This document shows, in pieces, positions 17,435-26,782 of a stretch of 64,000 bases of DNA. The notes under the pieces are model-generated. The model saw only the letters and a list, made by a program, of their open reading frames with translations. It was not told the DNA's origin and ran no database searches. The translations under genes and the position numbers were made by a program. Source of the stretch: Rhodococcus qingshengii (lineage in GTDB: Bacteria; Actinomycetota; Actinomycetes; Mycobacteriales; Mycobacteriaceae); contig NZ_JAJNCL010000012.1 of the NCBI RefSeq assembly GCF_021025955.1, positions 62,001 through 126,000 on the forward strand, in the 5' to 3' direction. Each line of letters starts with the position of its first letter. Position 1 is the first letter of the stretch.

Positions 17435-18175
17435 GTGCGCTCGACCCGACGGGACGAAATACTCGCTCATGCGGCCAAGCTGTTCAGCGAGCGGGGAATC
17501 GCCGCGACGACGGTGCGCGACATTGCCGACGAAGTCGGGATCCTTTCCGGGAGCCTTTATCACTACTTCGACTCCAAGGATGCGATAGCAAACGAGATCG
17601 TCGTCCGGTTCCTCGAAGATCTCAACGTCCGGTACGAGGACTCGATCGAGCCGGAAGGTTCGGCTCGCGATCGCCTGGCCACGATGGTTTCGGTGTCTTT
17701 CGCCTCCGCGGTCGATCACCCATATGCCACAGAGGTGTATCAGGGCGAGGCCATTCTTTCGTCGCAGCCGGCTGACGCTCCCATCACCGTCCTGGTGCAG
17801 AAGGCCCACAGTTACTGGCGATCAGCCATCACGCGCGGAATCGCGGACGGGGAGTTCCGAGAGGACATCGATCCCGAGCAATTTCATCGGCTCCTGCGTG
17901 AATCCGTCTGGTCCACCGTCGCGCAGTATCGCCCGCAGCTTTCCGAGTTGGCCGACGATCTGCAGCGCAATCTGATTTCTGTGTTCCTGGACGGCTTCGC
18001 CGCACGTTCCGGCGACGGAGAGCCAGTGGCACGCATTGCGCGACGCGCAGCGGGAAAGGATACGCAGACCGGATCTCCGGACTCCCAAATGGCCGAACTC
18101 CGTTCGGACGTTGACGAATTGAAATCCGTCATTCGCGAACTCAGCTCCTCGATCCGGCACCTGCAGAAGCCGTAA
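17435..18175 (+). CDS. TetR regulator of the ABC importer/CoA-ligase operon
   Basis: This 246-residue protein has a TetR HTH at about 8-52 (AAKLFSERGIAATTVRDIA, then SLYHYFDSKD). A ligand domain follows, and the C-terminal roughly 35 residues form a heptad-like acidic helix (DELKSVIRELSSSIRHL), unusual for TetR proteins and perhaps an extra dimer contact. GTG at 17435 has GGAAGG 8-9 bp upstream. It is divergent from urtA and precedes the transporter operon on the same strand. Given the CoA ligase in that operon, the ligand may be an acyl-CoA or the imported acid (inference). Confidence 0.87.
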   Translation: MRSTRRDEILAHAAKLFSERGIAATTVRDIADEVGILSGSLYHYFDSKDAIANEIVVRFLEDLNVRYEDSIEPEGSARDRLATMVSVSFASAVDHPYATEVYQGEAILSSQPADAPITVLVQKAHSYWRSAITRGIADGEFREDIDPEQFHRLLRESVWSTVAQYRPQLSELADDLQRNLISVFLDGFAARSGDGEPVARIARRAAGKDTQTGSPDSQMAELRSDVDELKSVIRELSSSIRHLQKP

Positions 18176-18253
18176 CACCGCAGTTCCTCCGCGTGTAGTT
18201 CGGATTTTGACTATCGGTGTGACCCAGTGCATACTTCTGTCCACAGTCGCAAA

Positions 18254-18269
18254 TCAAGCGCTTGTTTGA
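18254..18269. promoter_or_regulatory. TetR operator 2 (TCAAGCGCTTGTTTGA)
   Basis: This partly symmetric 16-bp site lies 32 bp before the substrate-binding-protein start. It aligns with operator 1 as TCAAGC(A/G)CT(C/T)G(C/T)TTGA. The wider AAATCAA and TTGATTT ends also form an inverted repeat. Confidence 0.65.
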
Positions 18270-18301
18270 TTTGCCAAGCAGAATTTGGACGGGAGTTCGA
18301 T

Positions 18302-19486
18302 GTGAGACTCGGAAAGGCGCTCGCCGTCTGCGCGGCAGTGGTCCTCGGGACGAGCGCGTGCGCATCTGCCGGTGTCATTCCCGAAGACACCATCGTCATC
18401 GGTTTGGACGAGGATTCCACCGGGCCTGGTGCGTCGTACAGCACGATCGCGGGAAAGACCGTTCGCATGACTGTCGACCTGATCAACCAGGCAGGCGGAA
18501 TCAACGGCAAGCAGGTGGAATTGGTTGTCGAGAACGACGAGAGCAGTCCCACCAAGACTCCGTCGATCATTCGGAAGTTGGTCGATCACGGATCCAGTGC
18601 GGTCATCCTCGCCACGGGCAGCGGGTCGGTGCTGCAGGCCAAGTCGATTCTCCAGCAGTCGAAGATTCCTGCGATAGCTCCGGTCGTTCTCAGCGACGCC
18701 TTTGCCTCGGCGCCCGACAACGACTACTCGTTCATGATTCCGAACTCCTTGAAGCAGTACGCCCAGGTGTACTGCGGGGCTTTCGAGAAGATGGGGTACA
18801 AGTCCCTGGGAATTCTCGGTGACGCGAGTGCGTCCATCGACGGAATCATCAAGACCCTGCGGCCGGCGCTCGAGAAGTGCGCGAGAGTGACGGGCGTCGA
18901 AAAGGCGCCGGTCGATGCCGCGGACATCACCGCACAGGTCTCACGTCTCGCGGAAACCGAACCGGACGCGATTCTGGTCGCCAGTATCGGCGGGCACTTC
19001 GAAATCCTCGCGCACAACACCTTGTCGAAGATCACCCCGCAGACGCAACGCTTCTCACTCGCTTCCATCGGAAACCAGCCCGCATCTTGGGCTTTGGCGG
19101 ACCCGAAGGCGTTGAGCGGCATGGTGTACATGGGCTCGCTCAGTGAGAACAACCCGAGAACCGCCGAACTGCGTCGCAAGGTGCAGGCGGTGAAGGGGCC
19201 TGATTATCAACTGACCGCCTACGACGCACAGGCGTACGACGCCGTCATGATGTTGGCCGAGGCCATCGAGATTGCCGGCGACCACCGAGATCGAACGGCC
19301 GTTCGTGATGCTCTTCAACAGGTTTCGGCACTTCCCGCCAGCTTCGGCCAGGACGGATTGACACTGTCGTTCTCCTCGCAGGATCACCTGGCTCCGGACA
19401 GCCTCTGCGGACTGGTGCTCGTCGAATTCGGTGAGGACAACAAGCCGGCCCATCCGTGGGATTCCTACCAACCCCCGTGCGGATAA
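18302..19486 (+). CDS. ABC transporter substrate-binding lipoprotein (branched-chain/aromatic acid type)
   Basis: This 394-residue lipoprotein has signal VRLGKALAVCAAVVLG and lipobox TSAC with Cys20. The mature part is a periplasmic-binding-protein type I (LivK-like) fold with DEDSTGPGASYST, LINQAGGINGKQVELVVEND and YDAQAYDAVMMLAEAIE. GTG at 18302 has GGGAG upstream; the ATG at 18299 reads straight into a stop. LivK-like proteins of this sort bind amino acids, aromatic acids or other carboxylates. The CoA ligase at the operon end favours a carboxylic acid ligand (inference). Confidence 0.88.
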   Translation: MRLGKALAVCAAVVLGTSACASAGVIPEDTIVIGLDEDSTGPGASYSTIAGKTVRMTVDLINQAGGINGKQVELVVENDESSPTKTPSIIRKLVDHGSSAVILATGSGSVLQAKSILQQSKIPAIAPVVLSDAFASAPDNDYSFMIPNSLKQYAQVYCGAFEKMGYKSLGILGDASASIDGIIKTLRPALEKCARVTGVEKAPVDAADITAQVSRLAETEPDAILVASIGGHFEILAHNTLSKITPQTQRFSLASIGNQPASWALADPKALSGMVYMGSLSENNPRTAELRRKVQAVKGPDYQLTAYDAQAYDAVMMLAEAIEIAGDHRDRTAVRDALQQVSALPASFGQDGLTLSFSSQDHLAPDSLCGLVLVEFGEDNKPAHPWDSYQPPCG

Positions 19487-19501
19487 CCGAGGAGCCTTGA
19501 C

Positions 19502-20377
19502 ATGACAGACGCACAACTGTGGCTCGCAGCCATCGAGATCGGTGCATTCTTTTCACTGATAGCCCTCGGCATGTATCTCGTGGTGGTCGGCGCTGATTTC
19601 TTCAACTTTGCGATGGGCCCGTACGCGATGGCTGCGGCCATGGCGTCGAGTTGGGTCGCGATCAATTACGGGCTCGCTCTCTGGATTGCCATGCCGCTAG
19701 GGATCGCGGTAGCGGTGGCGCTGTCGATCCTGACGGAAAAGCTTGTGGTCAAACAGGTTCAGAAGCGATCGGGTCGTGGGGAACTACCGGCGTTGGTGGC
19801 TGTGACCGCAGTACTGTTCGGGATCCAGCAGCTCGCCGGCACTGTCTTCGGCCGAACACCACTTCCCGGGCAGAAGATCTTCGACTTCGATCCGATATCG
19901 GTGCTCGGTGCCACCGTCGACAGTTCGACCGTTGTACTCGTCGTCGGAACTGCCGTGATCTTCGTCGGTATCGGACTGTGGCTGAACCGGTCCACCTCGG
20001 GACGTCTGCTACGCGCCGTCGGCGACAGTCCGGATGCCGCCCGCGTCCTGGGCTTGCCGGTGGATCGGGTACGCCTCATCGCGTTCACCCTCGCGGGTGT
20101 GATTGCCGCCGTCGCCGGACTTCTGTTCGCTCCCAAGGCCGGTGTTCAGTTCACGAGCGGTCTGTCATGGACGCTGACGGCATTCATCGCACTCGTCATC
20201 GGTGGTACCGGCCGGAGTTGGGCTCCGCTGATCGGCGGAATGGTGTTGGGCGTCGTCCAGGTATTCGCCCCGTACTACTTCGGTGCGAGTGCTGCTCAAA
20301 CCGCGATTCTGTTGATTGCCCTGGTGTTCTTCGCTTTCCGTCCGGAAGGCTTGCTCTCGAGGAAGGTTCGCGTCTGA
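19502..20377 (+). CDS. Branched-chain-type ABC permease (LivH family)
   Basis: This 291-residue protein has about 8 membrane segments and the LivH-like regions FSLIALGMYLVVVGADFFNF near the start and GRLLRAVGDSPDAARVLGL in the middle. It pairs with the LivM-type permease that follows (TGATG overlap). The start ATG at 19502 lies 15 bp after the binding-protein stop, behind GAGG. Confidence 0.88.
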   Translation: MTDAQLWLAAIEIGAFFSLIALGMYLVVVGADFFNFAMGPYAMAAAMASSWVAINYGLALWIAMPLGIAVAVALSILTEKLVVKQVQKRSGRGELPALVAVTAVLFGIQQLAGTVFGRTPLPGQKIFDFDPISVLGATVDSSTVVLVVGTAVIFVGIGLWLNRSTSGRLLRAVGDSPDAARVLGLPVDRVRLIAFTLAGVIAAVAGLLFAPKAGVQFTSGLSWTLTAFIALVIGGTGRSWAPLIGGMVLGVVQVFAPYYFGASAAQTAILLIALVFFAFRPEGLLSRKVRV

Positions 20378-21405
20378 TGGCCTCGCTTTCTACCAGTCCG
20401 CTGACGTCAAATTCGCCCACTCCGGCCTCCAGTTCCCGGACGAGGATGCTCGCTGTGTCACGGGAAGCGCTGATCACCGTGGTCGTGGTTGCTGCCGTGC
20501 TGCTGTGGATGGGGCCGAGTCTGTACCGGCAGGATCTGGTGTTCCTCGCTGCGACGTATTCGCTGATCGCACTTGGCATGTACGTGCCATTCGTGCTCGC
20601 GGGATCACTGTCGATGGCGTACAGCGCGTATGCGGCGATCGGCGCGTATGCCGTTGCGCTGATCTCGGTTCGGACCGGGTTGTCGATGTGGTGGGGATGG
20701 ATTCTCGGCGCCCTCGCCGCTGCAGCGGTTGCAGTACTCCTCAGCTTGGCAACACAGAAACTCTCCGGCTTCTACCTTGCCGCGGTGACCTTGTTGTTCG
20801 GTATCGCTTTCGAGCACTGGTTGATCGACGGGCCGAGTTTCACCGGCGGGTCGGCCGGGATCTCGGGCGTCGAGACTGTGACGATGTTCGGCTGGGAGCC
20901 ACCGCGCTACGCATTGGTCGTGTTCGCGATCTTGTTCGTGTGTCTGATCGGGGTCGCTGTCGATCGACTCCGGAAATCGGTGTGGGGGCTGATGTTGCAA
21001 GCTGCCCGCGACAATCGTAATGTCGCACGGTCTTCCGGCGTCAATCCTGCGCACCTGACCGTCGTGGCGCTGGCGATCGGTGCCGCGATCGCGTCGACCG
21101 GCGGATCGCTGTTCACCGTGTCGGTGCAAGCTGTCACTCCTGAAACCTTCACTCTCAGTATTGTTTTCCTTGCGATATTCATGCCGATCATCGGCGGTCG
21201 CGGTTCGGCGTGGGGTGCTCCGCTCGGTGCATTGATCGTGGTGATCGTGACGCTGAACATGCCCGGCTACCAGGGAAGCGGCGAACTCCTGCTTGCCGGA
21301 GCCGTCCTGGTGATCCTCATCGTCGCGCCTGGTGGGGTGATCGGGTGGAGTCAGAACGTTCTGGGTCGAATGAACCGTCTGTACAAGGAGCGTGGCAATC
21401 GATGA
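20377..21405 (+). CDS. Branched-chain-type ABC permease (LivM family)
   Basis: This 342-residue permease has a roughly 28-residue polar, Ser/Thr-rich N-terminal extension, then about 9-10 membrane segments. Family stretches include LIALGMYVPFVLAGSLSMAY, FTGGSAGISGV and MLQAARDNRNVARSSGVNP. The ATG at 20377 overlaps the previous stop in TGATG. It ends inside the start of the ATPase gene (ATGA). Confidence 0.88.
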   Translation: MASLSTSPLTSNSPTPASSSRTRMLAVSREALITVVVVAAVLLWMGPSLYRQDLVFLAATYSLIALGMYVPFVLAGSLSMAYSAYAAIGAYAVALISVRTGLSMWWGWILGALAAAAVAVLLSLATQKLSGFYLAAVTLLFGIAFEHWLIDGPSFTGGSAGISGVETVTMFGWEPPRYALVVFAILFVCLIGVAVDRLRKSVWGLMLQAARDNRNVARSSGVNPAHLTVVALAIGAAIASTGGSLFTVSVQAVTPETFTLSIVFLAIFMPIIGGRGSAWGAPLGALIVVIVTLNMPGYQGSGELLLAGAVLVILIVAPGGVIGWSQNVLGRMNRLYKERGNR

Positions 21406-22175
21406 CTCGGCTACTCGAAGTGAGCGGGCTCCACAAGTCCTACGGCGGCGTCCGCGCTGTCGACGATGTCTCGTTCAGCGTCGGACCGGGAGAGGTGATC
21501 GGACTGGTCGGCCCGAACGGGGCAGGCAAGACCACACTGGTGGACTGCATCTTCGGCACACAGCAAGCAGATTCCGGAACCGTCGCGCTCGCGGGTGCTG
21601 CCTTGACCGGGCCGTCGGAGCGCCGTGCACGGCAAGGGCTCTCGCGCACGTTTCAACATCCGCAGCTCGCGGCGGAACTCGACGCCGTCGACAACATCAT
21701 CCCGGGACTGTACGGACACAAGATCACCTCACCTCTGCACTCGCTGTGGTGGGCGATCAAAGGGCCGTTCGAGAACTGGGACCGGACAGCACAGCGGGCC
21801 CGGGAGATTGCTGCGCGATACTCGGTCACCGACGTCGAGAGTGCTTGCGGGGATCTCAGTTTGGGCGCGCAGCGTCTGGTCGAGGTGGCGCGGGCGATGG
21901 CGACCGAACCCGATGTTCTCCTGTTGGACGAACCGTTTGCCGGCGCGGATCACGACGGCATCGCTGCAATCTCCGGTGCCGTGCGATCGATTGCAGCGCA
22001 GGGCAAAGGAGTAGTCCTGGTCGATCACAACGTCGATCTCATCGCGGCGCTCGCCACCAAGATCGTGCTGCTCAATTTCGGATCAGTGGCGTTCTACGGA
22101 CCACCGCAGGAGTGCTTGGCCAGCGACGCGATGCGAGAAGTCTATTTCGGTTCCGAATACGAGGAAGGCGCCTGA
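21402..22175 (+). CDS. Branched-chain-type ABC ATPase (LivG family)
   Basis: This 257-residue ATPase has Walker A GPNGAGKTT (37-45), the Q-loop region LSRTFQHPQL, Walker B VLLLDEPFAGAD and H-loop VDHNVD. The signature is LSLGAQR rather than LSGGQ, a substitution seen in some LivG-group partners. The ATG overlaps the LivM stop by 4 bp. Confidence 0.88.
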   Translation: MTRLLEVSGLHKSYGGVRAVDDVSFSVGPGEVIGLVGPNGAGKTTLVDCIFGTQQADSGTVALAGAALTGPSERRARQGLSRTFQHPQLAAELDAVDNIIPGLYGHKITSPLHSLWWAIKGPFENWDRTAQRAREIAARYSVTDVESACGDLSLGAQRLVEVARAMATEPDVLLLDEPFAGADHDGIAAISGAVRSIAAQGKGVVLVDHNVDLIAALATKIVLLNFGSVAFYGPPQECLASDAMREVYFGSEYEEGA

Positions 22176-22176
22176 C

Positions 22177-22881
22177 ATGCTCGAACTCGACAGAGTCACA
22201 GTTCGATACGGATCCGCTGTCGCCGTCCGGGAAGTCTCCCTTGTCGCCCCCGCCGGTGAAGTGACCGCGATCGTCGGTCCGAACGGTGCAGGCAAGACCA
22301 GTTTGGCGGGATCCATCTACGGCTCGGTTCCCGCCACCGGGACAATCAGATTCGATGGTCGAGAGATCCAGAAATTATCGGCACTGGATCGTGTCCGCAG
22401 CGGATTTGCCTACGTTCCCCAAGGCAGGCAACTGTTCATGCGAATGTCCGTTCGCGAGAACCTACGCGTCGGCGCAGACCTGCTGGGATTGAAAGCCGAA
22501 GCCGTGGAAACAGCTTTCGAGAGGTTCGGGATCCTGCGTGAACGCTCGGAGAGTTATGCCGGGGTCCTCAGCGGTGGTGAGCAGCAGATGTTGGTTCTGG
22601 GGCGGGCCCTTCTGGAAACCCCGAAGGTGTTGCTCCTCGACGAGATGATGACAGGACTGGCACCGAAAATCGTCGCGGAGCTGCGAGCGCTGGTCGGGGG
22701 TCTGGCCGCCGAGGGTGTGACCGTCATCGTGACGGAACCGGCACTTACTGCACTGAAATCGGTTGTCGACCGCGGATATGTCATGCAGCGCGGCGAACTC
22801 GTCCGCGAATGCGATTCCGCAGCGACACTGGACAACGCGTACAAACAATCGATGGGCGTCCTCAGCGCCGACGGGAGATGA
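22177..22881 (+). CDS. Branched-chain-type ABC ATPase (LivF family)
   Basis: This 234-residue ATPase has Walker A GPNGAGKTS (34-42), Q-loop YVPQGRQLF, canonical signature LSGGEQQ and Walker B VLLLDEMMTGL. At the H-loop it has VTEPAL instead of the usual EQ/DH-type His, so ATP hydrolysis may depend on the LivG partner, which keeps VDHNVD. It starts 1 bp after the LivG stop. Confidence 0.87.
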   Translation: MLELDRVTVRYGSAVAVREVSLVAPAGEVTAIVGPNGAGKTSLAGSIYGSVPATGTIRFDGREIQKLSALDRVRSGFAYVPQGRQLFMRMSVRENLRVGADLLGLKAEAVETAFERFGILRERSESYAGVLSGGEQQMLVLGRALLETPKVLLLDEMMTGLAPKIVAELRALVGGLAAEGVTVIVTEPALTALKSVVDRGYVMQRGELVRECDSAATLDNAYKQSMGVLSADGR

Positions 22882-22890
22882 TCGACGATC

Positions 22891-24531
22891 ATGCTTGAAA
22901 CGAAGACACTCGACTTCACCGTCGGTGAATTCGCCACGAATCCGGACCGGTTCGCCGGCGTCAGCATCAGCGAAATGGTCAGGCATTGGTCTGAGACCAT
23001 CCCGGACGAAACCGCCTTTGTCACTCCGGAATCGAGGGTGTCGTGGAAACAGTACGACGCGATTGCCGATGCGATCGCGTCGGCGCTGGATCTAGCTGGT
23101 GAGGGATACGGACATGTAGCCGTGTTGCTCCCCGACACCGCTGTATTCCATGCGGCTCTCTGCGCAGCATTTCGTACCGGCCGCGTCGCCGTCGGAATCG
23201 GTTCGCGCTCGGGCATTCGCGAGATCTCTCATCTGATCGCCCGCTCGGAAGCCTCCGTTCTCGTCACCACTCGCACGCTGCGAGGCGTCGATACCGCCGA
23301 ACTCGTGGCGAGTCTGCGGGCAGAGCATCCCGGACTGGACGTCGTCTTCGCCGACGAACGCGCAGACGTGAGTTTCGAACGCGTGAGCGCACACGGCGAA
23401 CTCATCTCGTTGCCGGTCGAGCTAAAGCAGTTCCCCGCAACCAGTCCGTGTTTTGTCACGTCAGCTGTTTCGATGCTGAACTCGACCTCCGGCACAACAG
23501 GCCTGCCCAAATTGGTGACACAAACCGAGGATCGTTGGGTTGCCTTCTCCGAGATTGCAGCCGAGGCCGCGGCGATCAGTGCAGACGAGGTGTTCTTCGG
23601 CGCGGTTCCGGCACCTTTCGGATTCGGTCTCTGGACTTCGCATTTCCTGCCCGCGCTACTCGGTGCTCGTAATGTCGTCATGGAACGCTTCGACGTTTCG
23701 GTGATGATCGAGTTGATCGAGCGCGAACGGGTAACTGCTTTGAATTGTGTGAGTACACAATTCAAGATGCTGTTGCGCTCGGAGGCCGCGGAATCCGCCG
23801 ATCTCTCGTCACTTCGTTTCATGTTCACCGGTGGTGAAGCCGTGCCGTATTCGGAGGCACTGGCTTTCGAGCAACGTACCGGGGCGGCAGTCCTGCAGTT
23901 CTACGGATCGAACGAAACCGGCGCCGTCTCGGTGACGACGGTCATGGACGATTCCGACACCCGCCTGAAGACGTGCGGTCACGTCATCGATCGAATGCAA
24001 GTTCGTGTATTCGACGATGCGGCAAAGGAAGTGACCGAAGCCGTCCGTCGAGGTCAGCCTGCGGTCAACGGCCCGCTGATGTGCCAGGGTTATTGGGGCG
24101 ACGTCGATGCAAACGACGAGTTGTACACCGACGACGGTTGGATGCTTCTCGGCGACATCGTCGAGATCGACGAGACCGGGCGGGTGCGTGTGGTCGGGCG
24201 CAAAGCCGACATCATCATTCGAGGCGGCAAGAACATCTCCGCGGTCGAGGTCGAGGAGTACGTGCTCGCGCACCCTTCGGTGGAACTGGTCGCCGTGGTC
24301 GGAGTCGACGATCCGCTGTTCGGTGAGAAGGTCTGTGCGGTCGTCGTGTCCGCCGATGACGATCTGAGTTCGGTGGACCTGACCGCCTGGCTGCAGAGCC
24401 GAGGAGTGACCCGCGAGTACATACCCGAGTACGTGATGACGGTCGCCGAATTGCCGATGGCGGCAGGCGGCAAAGTAGCCAAGGGCGAAGTCAAGGCACT
24501 CGCGCAGAGGCGGATCGCTGAACTCGGCTGA
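22891..24531 (+). CDS. Acyl-CoA ligase (ANL superfamily, AMP-forming)
   Basis: This 546-residue enzyme has the adenylation P-loop STSGTTGLPK (198-207), A5 motif YGSNETG (338-344), the hinge region GRKADIIIRGGKNIS and the C-terminal GGKVAKGEV with the probable catalytic Lys. ANL enzymes activate a carboxylic acid with ATP and transfer it to CoA. As the last gene of a TetR-ABC importer operon (9 bp after LivF) it probably activates the imported acid. It resembles the cyclohexanecarboxylate/benzoate/medium-chain ligase groups, but the substrate cannot be assigned from sequence alone. Confidence 0.87.
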   Translation: MLETKTLDFTVGEFATNPDRFAGVSISEMVRHWSETIPDETAFVTPESRVSWKQYDAIADAIASALDLAGEGYGHVAVLLPDTAVFHAALCAAFRTGRVAVGIGSRSGIREISHLIARSEASVLVTTRTLRGVDTAELVASLRAEHPGLDVVFADERADVSFERVSAHGELISLPVELKQFPATSPCFVTSAVSMLNSTSGTTGLPKLVTQTEDRWVAFSEIAAEAAAISADEVFFGAVPAPFGFGLWTSHFLPALLGARNVVMERFDVSVMIELIERERVTALNCVSTQFKMLLRSEAAESADLSSLRFMFTGGEAVPYSEALAFEQRTGAAVLQFYGSNETGAVSVTTVMDDSDTRLKTCGHVIDRMQVRVFDDAAKEVTEAVRRGQPAVNGPLMCQGYWGDVDANDELYTDDGWMLLGDIVEIDETGRVRVVGRKADIIIRGGKNISAVEVEEYVLAHPSVELVAVVGVDDPLFGEKVCAVVVSADDDLSSVDLTAWLQSRGVTREYIPEYVMTVAELPMAAGGKVAKGEVKALAQRRIAELG

Positions 24532-24599
24532 TCGCGCCTGGCAGTACCGGCGTCGCGTTACGCTGATCCGGACATTTTGCCGAGAGTGAAGGAAACCCG

Positions 24600-25619
24600 A
24601 TGACGAACCCTTCACCGCATCGGTGGCGCAGGCGCTTGCTGTGGGCTCTGGCAATTGTGTTCGTTCTGGTCGGAGCCGTGGTTCTGGCCTTCGTTCTGAG
24701 CCCGAGACCTGGCGCACTCACCGTGCGCTGGGTCTTCGATCGTGATGCTGTGAAAGTCACCGAGGCTCTCGAGAAGCACGCCCCCGAAGGCGTCGACTCG
24801 ATCAAGGACCAGCAGTACCGCGCCGATGACGACGACGCATACCTGGACGTCTACTTTCCCGCAGCGACGACGACCACATTGCCTACGGTGATCTGGACTC
24901 ATGGCGGTGCCTGGATCTCGGGAAGCAAGTCCAACTACGCGTCGTATTACGAATTGCTGGCTTCGCGCGGATACACCGTTGTCTCCCTGGACTACTCACT
25001 CGGGCCCGAGCATCACTATCCGACCGCGGTGCGACAGCTCAACGACGCACACGCGTACGTCGTCGCGAATGCGGAACGGCTGCATGTTGATCCGACGAAA
25101 ATCGTTCTCGCCGGTGATTCTGCGGGAGCGCAACTCTCGAGTCAGCTCGCCACTCTCGTCACTGATCCCGCGTATGCGGACCGCGTGGGCGTGAACCCGT
25201 CGCTGCGGCCGGATCAGCTACGCGGAGTAATCCTGAACTGTGGAATCTACGACGTCGGGAACATGGTCGGCGGACCCGGCATCATCGGCTGGGGAGTTGA
25301 TCGGTCCCTCTGGGCGTATACCGGTGTGCGCGACTTCATGAGTACCGATGCAGCGGATCAGATGTCGACCTTGAACTACGTTACCGACCGATTTCCGCCC
25401 GCCTACATCAGCGGCGGTAACGCGGATCCGTTGACCGATTCTCAGTCGAAACCGTTGGCTGACAAATTGACGGGGTGGGGAGTTTCGGTCGACACACTGT
25501 TCTATCCGGCCGATCACGTTCCGGCGCTCGGTCACGAGTATCAGTTCGATCTGGACAATGCCGACGGTCTGACTGCACTCGATCGGACTGTTCAGTTTCT
25601 CGACTCACACACCCGCTAG
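24600..25619 (+). CDS. Membrane-anchored alpha/beta-hydrolase (HSL-type esterase), copy 1
   Basis: This 339-residue protein has a basic N-terminus and one transmembrane helix at about 13-33, so the catalytic domain is outside. The oxyanion motif HGGAW (101-105) and nucleophile motif GDSAGA (Ser174) place it in the hormone-sensitive-lipase/BD-FAE group; the acid is probably in the NADPLTD stretch and the base His in the following YPADHVPALGH stretch. It is paralogous to the next gene with all motifs at the same residue numbers. Substrate unknown. Confidence 0.85.
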   Translation: MTNPSPHRWRRRLLWALAIVFVLVGAVVLAFVLSPRPGALTVRWVFDRDAVKVTEALEKHAPEGVDSIKDQQYRADDDDAYLDVYFPAATTTTLPTVIWTHGGAWISGSKSNYASYYELLASRGYTVVSLDYSLGPEHHYPTAVRQLNDAHAYVVANAERLHVDPTKIVLAGDSAGAQLSSQLATLVTDPAYADRVGVNPSLRPDQLRGVILNCGIYDVGNMVGGPGIIGWGVDRSLWAYTGVRDFMSTDAADQMSTLNYVTDRFPPAYISGGNADPLTDSQSKPLADKLTGWGVSVDTLFYPADHVPALGHEYQFDLDNADGLTALDRTVQFLDSHTR

Positions 25620-25750
25620 TTGTCGGATGATGGTGAACCACTGGGAAAATGGTCATTTCAGACAAAGTGCCGCGCGTGTGTTGCTGGGGAATTCTCAACT
25701 AGTCCTTTTGGTCTAGCCTGGGTGAATCCGATCCGACCCCAGGAGTTGTT

Positions 25751-26773
25751 GTGCGCGCGTCTTCCCCCGACAGACGGCGAAGCCGCATTGTCGGAATCGC
25801 GGCGGTATTCGTCGTCATTCTGCTGTCCGGCGTAACCGCGGCACTCGTCAGTCCGTGGCCGGGAGTTCTCCTCGTACGGTGGATGTCAGCGGGTGGCTCC
25901 GAAGCGACTCACGCACAACTCGACAGGCATGCACCGTCAGGAATCGTCTCGATTCTCGATCAGTCGTACCGCGACGGCGACGACGATGCGCAACTGGACG
26001 TGTACTACCCGTCGGAGTCCACTTCGGCGCTACCGACGGTGGTCTGGGTGCACGGCGGTGGCTGGGTATCGGGATCGAGAACTGATGCCGACGGTTACTA
26101 CAAACTGTTGGCAAATCAAGGTTTCACTGTGATTTCGGTGGACTATTCACTGGGGCCGGAGGCGTATTACCCCACCGCAGTGAATCAACTGAACGACGCG
26201 TATCGATTCATTGTGAGCAATGCGGACAGGTTGCATGTCGATTCGAACAATCTCTTTCTTGCGGGAGATTCGGCAGGCGCGCAGTTGTCCAGTCAGTTGG
26301 CGACGGTCATGACCAGCCCTGACTACGCGTCGGAAATGGGTGTGGAACCGGCATTGCGTCCCGAGCAGATACGCGGAGTTGTCCTTGACTGCGGGGTCTT
26401 CGATCTGAAACCGCTACTGTCACAGGGGAAGTACTTCGGTTGGGGCGTCGACAAGCAATCGCTGTGGGGATACCTCGGAAGGAGGGACTTCGACGGGTCG
26501 ACTGCAGTGGGTCAGATGTCGACACTCGGGCATGTCACCTCGACCTTTCCAGCGACGTTCATCACCGGCGGAAACATCGATCCGCTGACTGCCAGCCAGT
26601 CGAAACCCATGGCAGAACGGCTCGCCGGTCTGGGCGTCGAAGTAGACGCACTGTTCTACCCGGACGATCACGAGCTTGCACTGGACCACGAATATCAGTT
26701 CGACCTCGATACCGTGGACGGGATGATTGCGTTCGATCGCACAGTCGCGTTCCTTCGCAACCACGTGAGTTAG
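25751..26773 (+). CDS. Membrane-anchored alpha/beta-hydrolase (HSL-type esterase), copy 2
   Basis: This 340-residue tandem paralogue of the previous gene has a transmembrane helix at about 13-33, HGGGW (101-105) and GDSAGA (Ser174). GTG at 25751 has AGGAG 6 bp upstream. Long stretches are shared with copy 1, for example DYSLGPE, YPTAV and QLNDA. Its stop lies 9 bp from the convergent ramB stop. Confidence 0.85.
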   Translation: MRASSPDRRRSRIVGIAAVFVVILLSGVTAALVSPWPGVLLVRWMSAGGSEATHAQLDRHAPSGIVSILDQSYRDGDDDAQLDVYYPSESTSALPTVVWVHGGGWVSGSRTDADGYYKLLANQGFTVISVDYSLGPEAYYPTAVNQLNDAYRFIVSNADRLHVDSNNLFLAGDSAGAQLSSQLATVMTSPDYASEMGVEPALRPEQIRGVVLDCGVFDLKPLLSQGKYFGWGVDKQSLWGYLGRRDFDGSTAVGQMSTLGHVTSTFPATFITGGNIDPLTASQSKPMAERLAGLGVEVDALFYPDDHELALDHEYQFDLDTVDGMIAFDRTVAFLRNHVS

Positions 26774-26782
26774 TCAGTGCGC

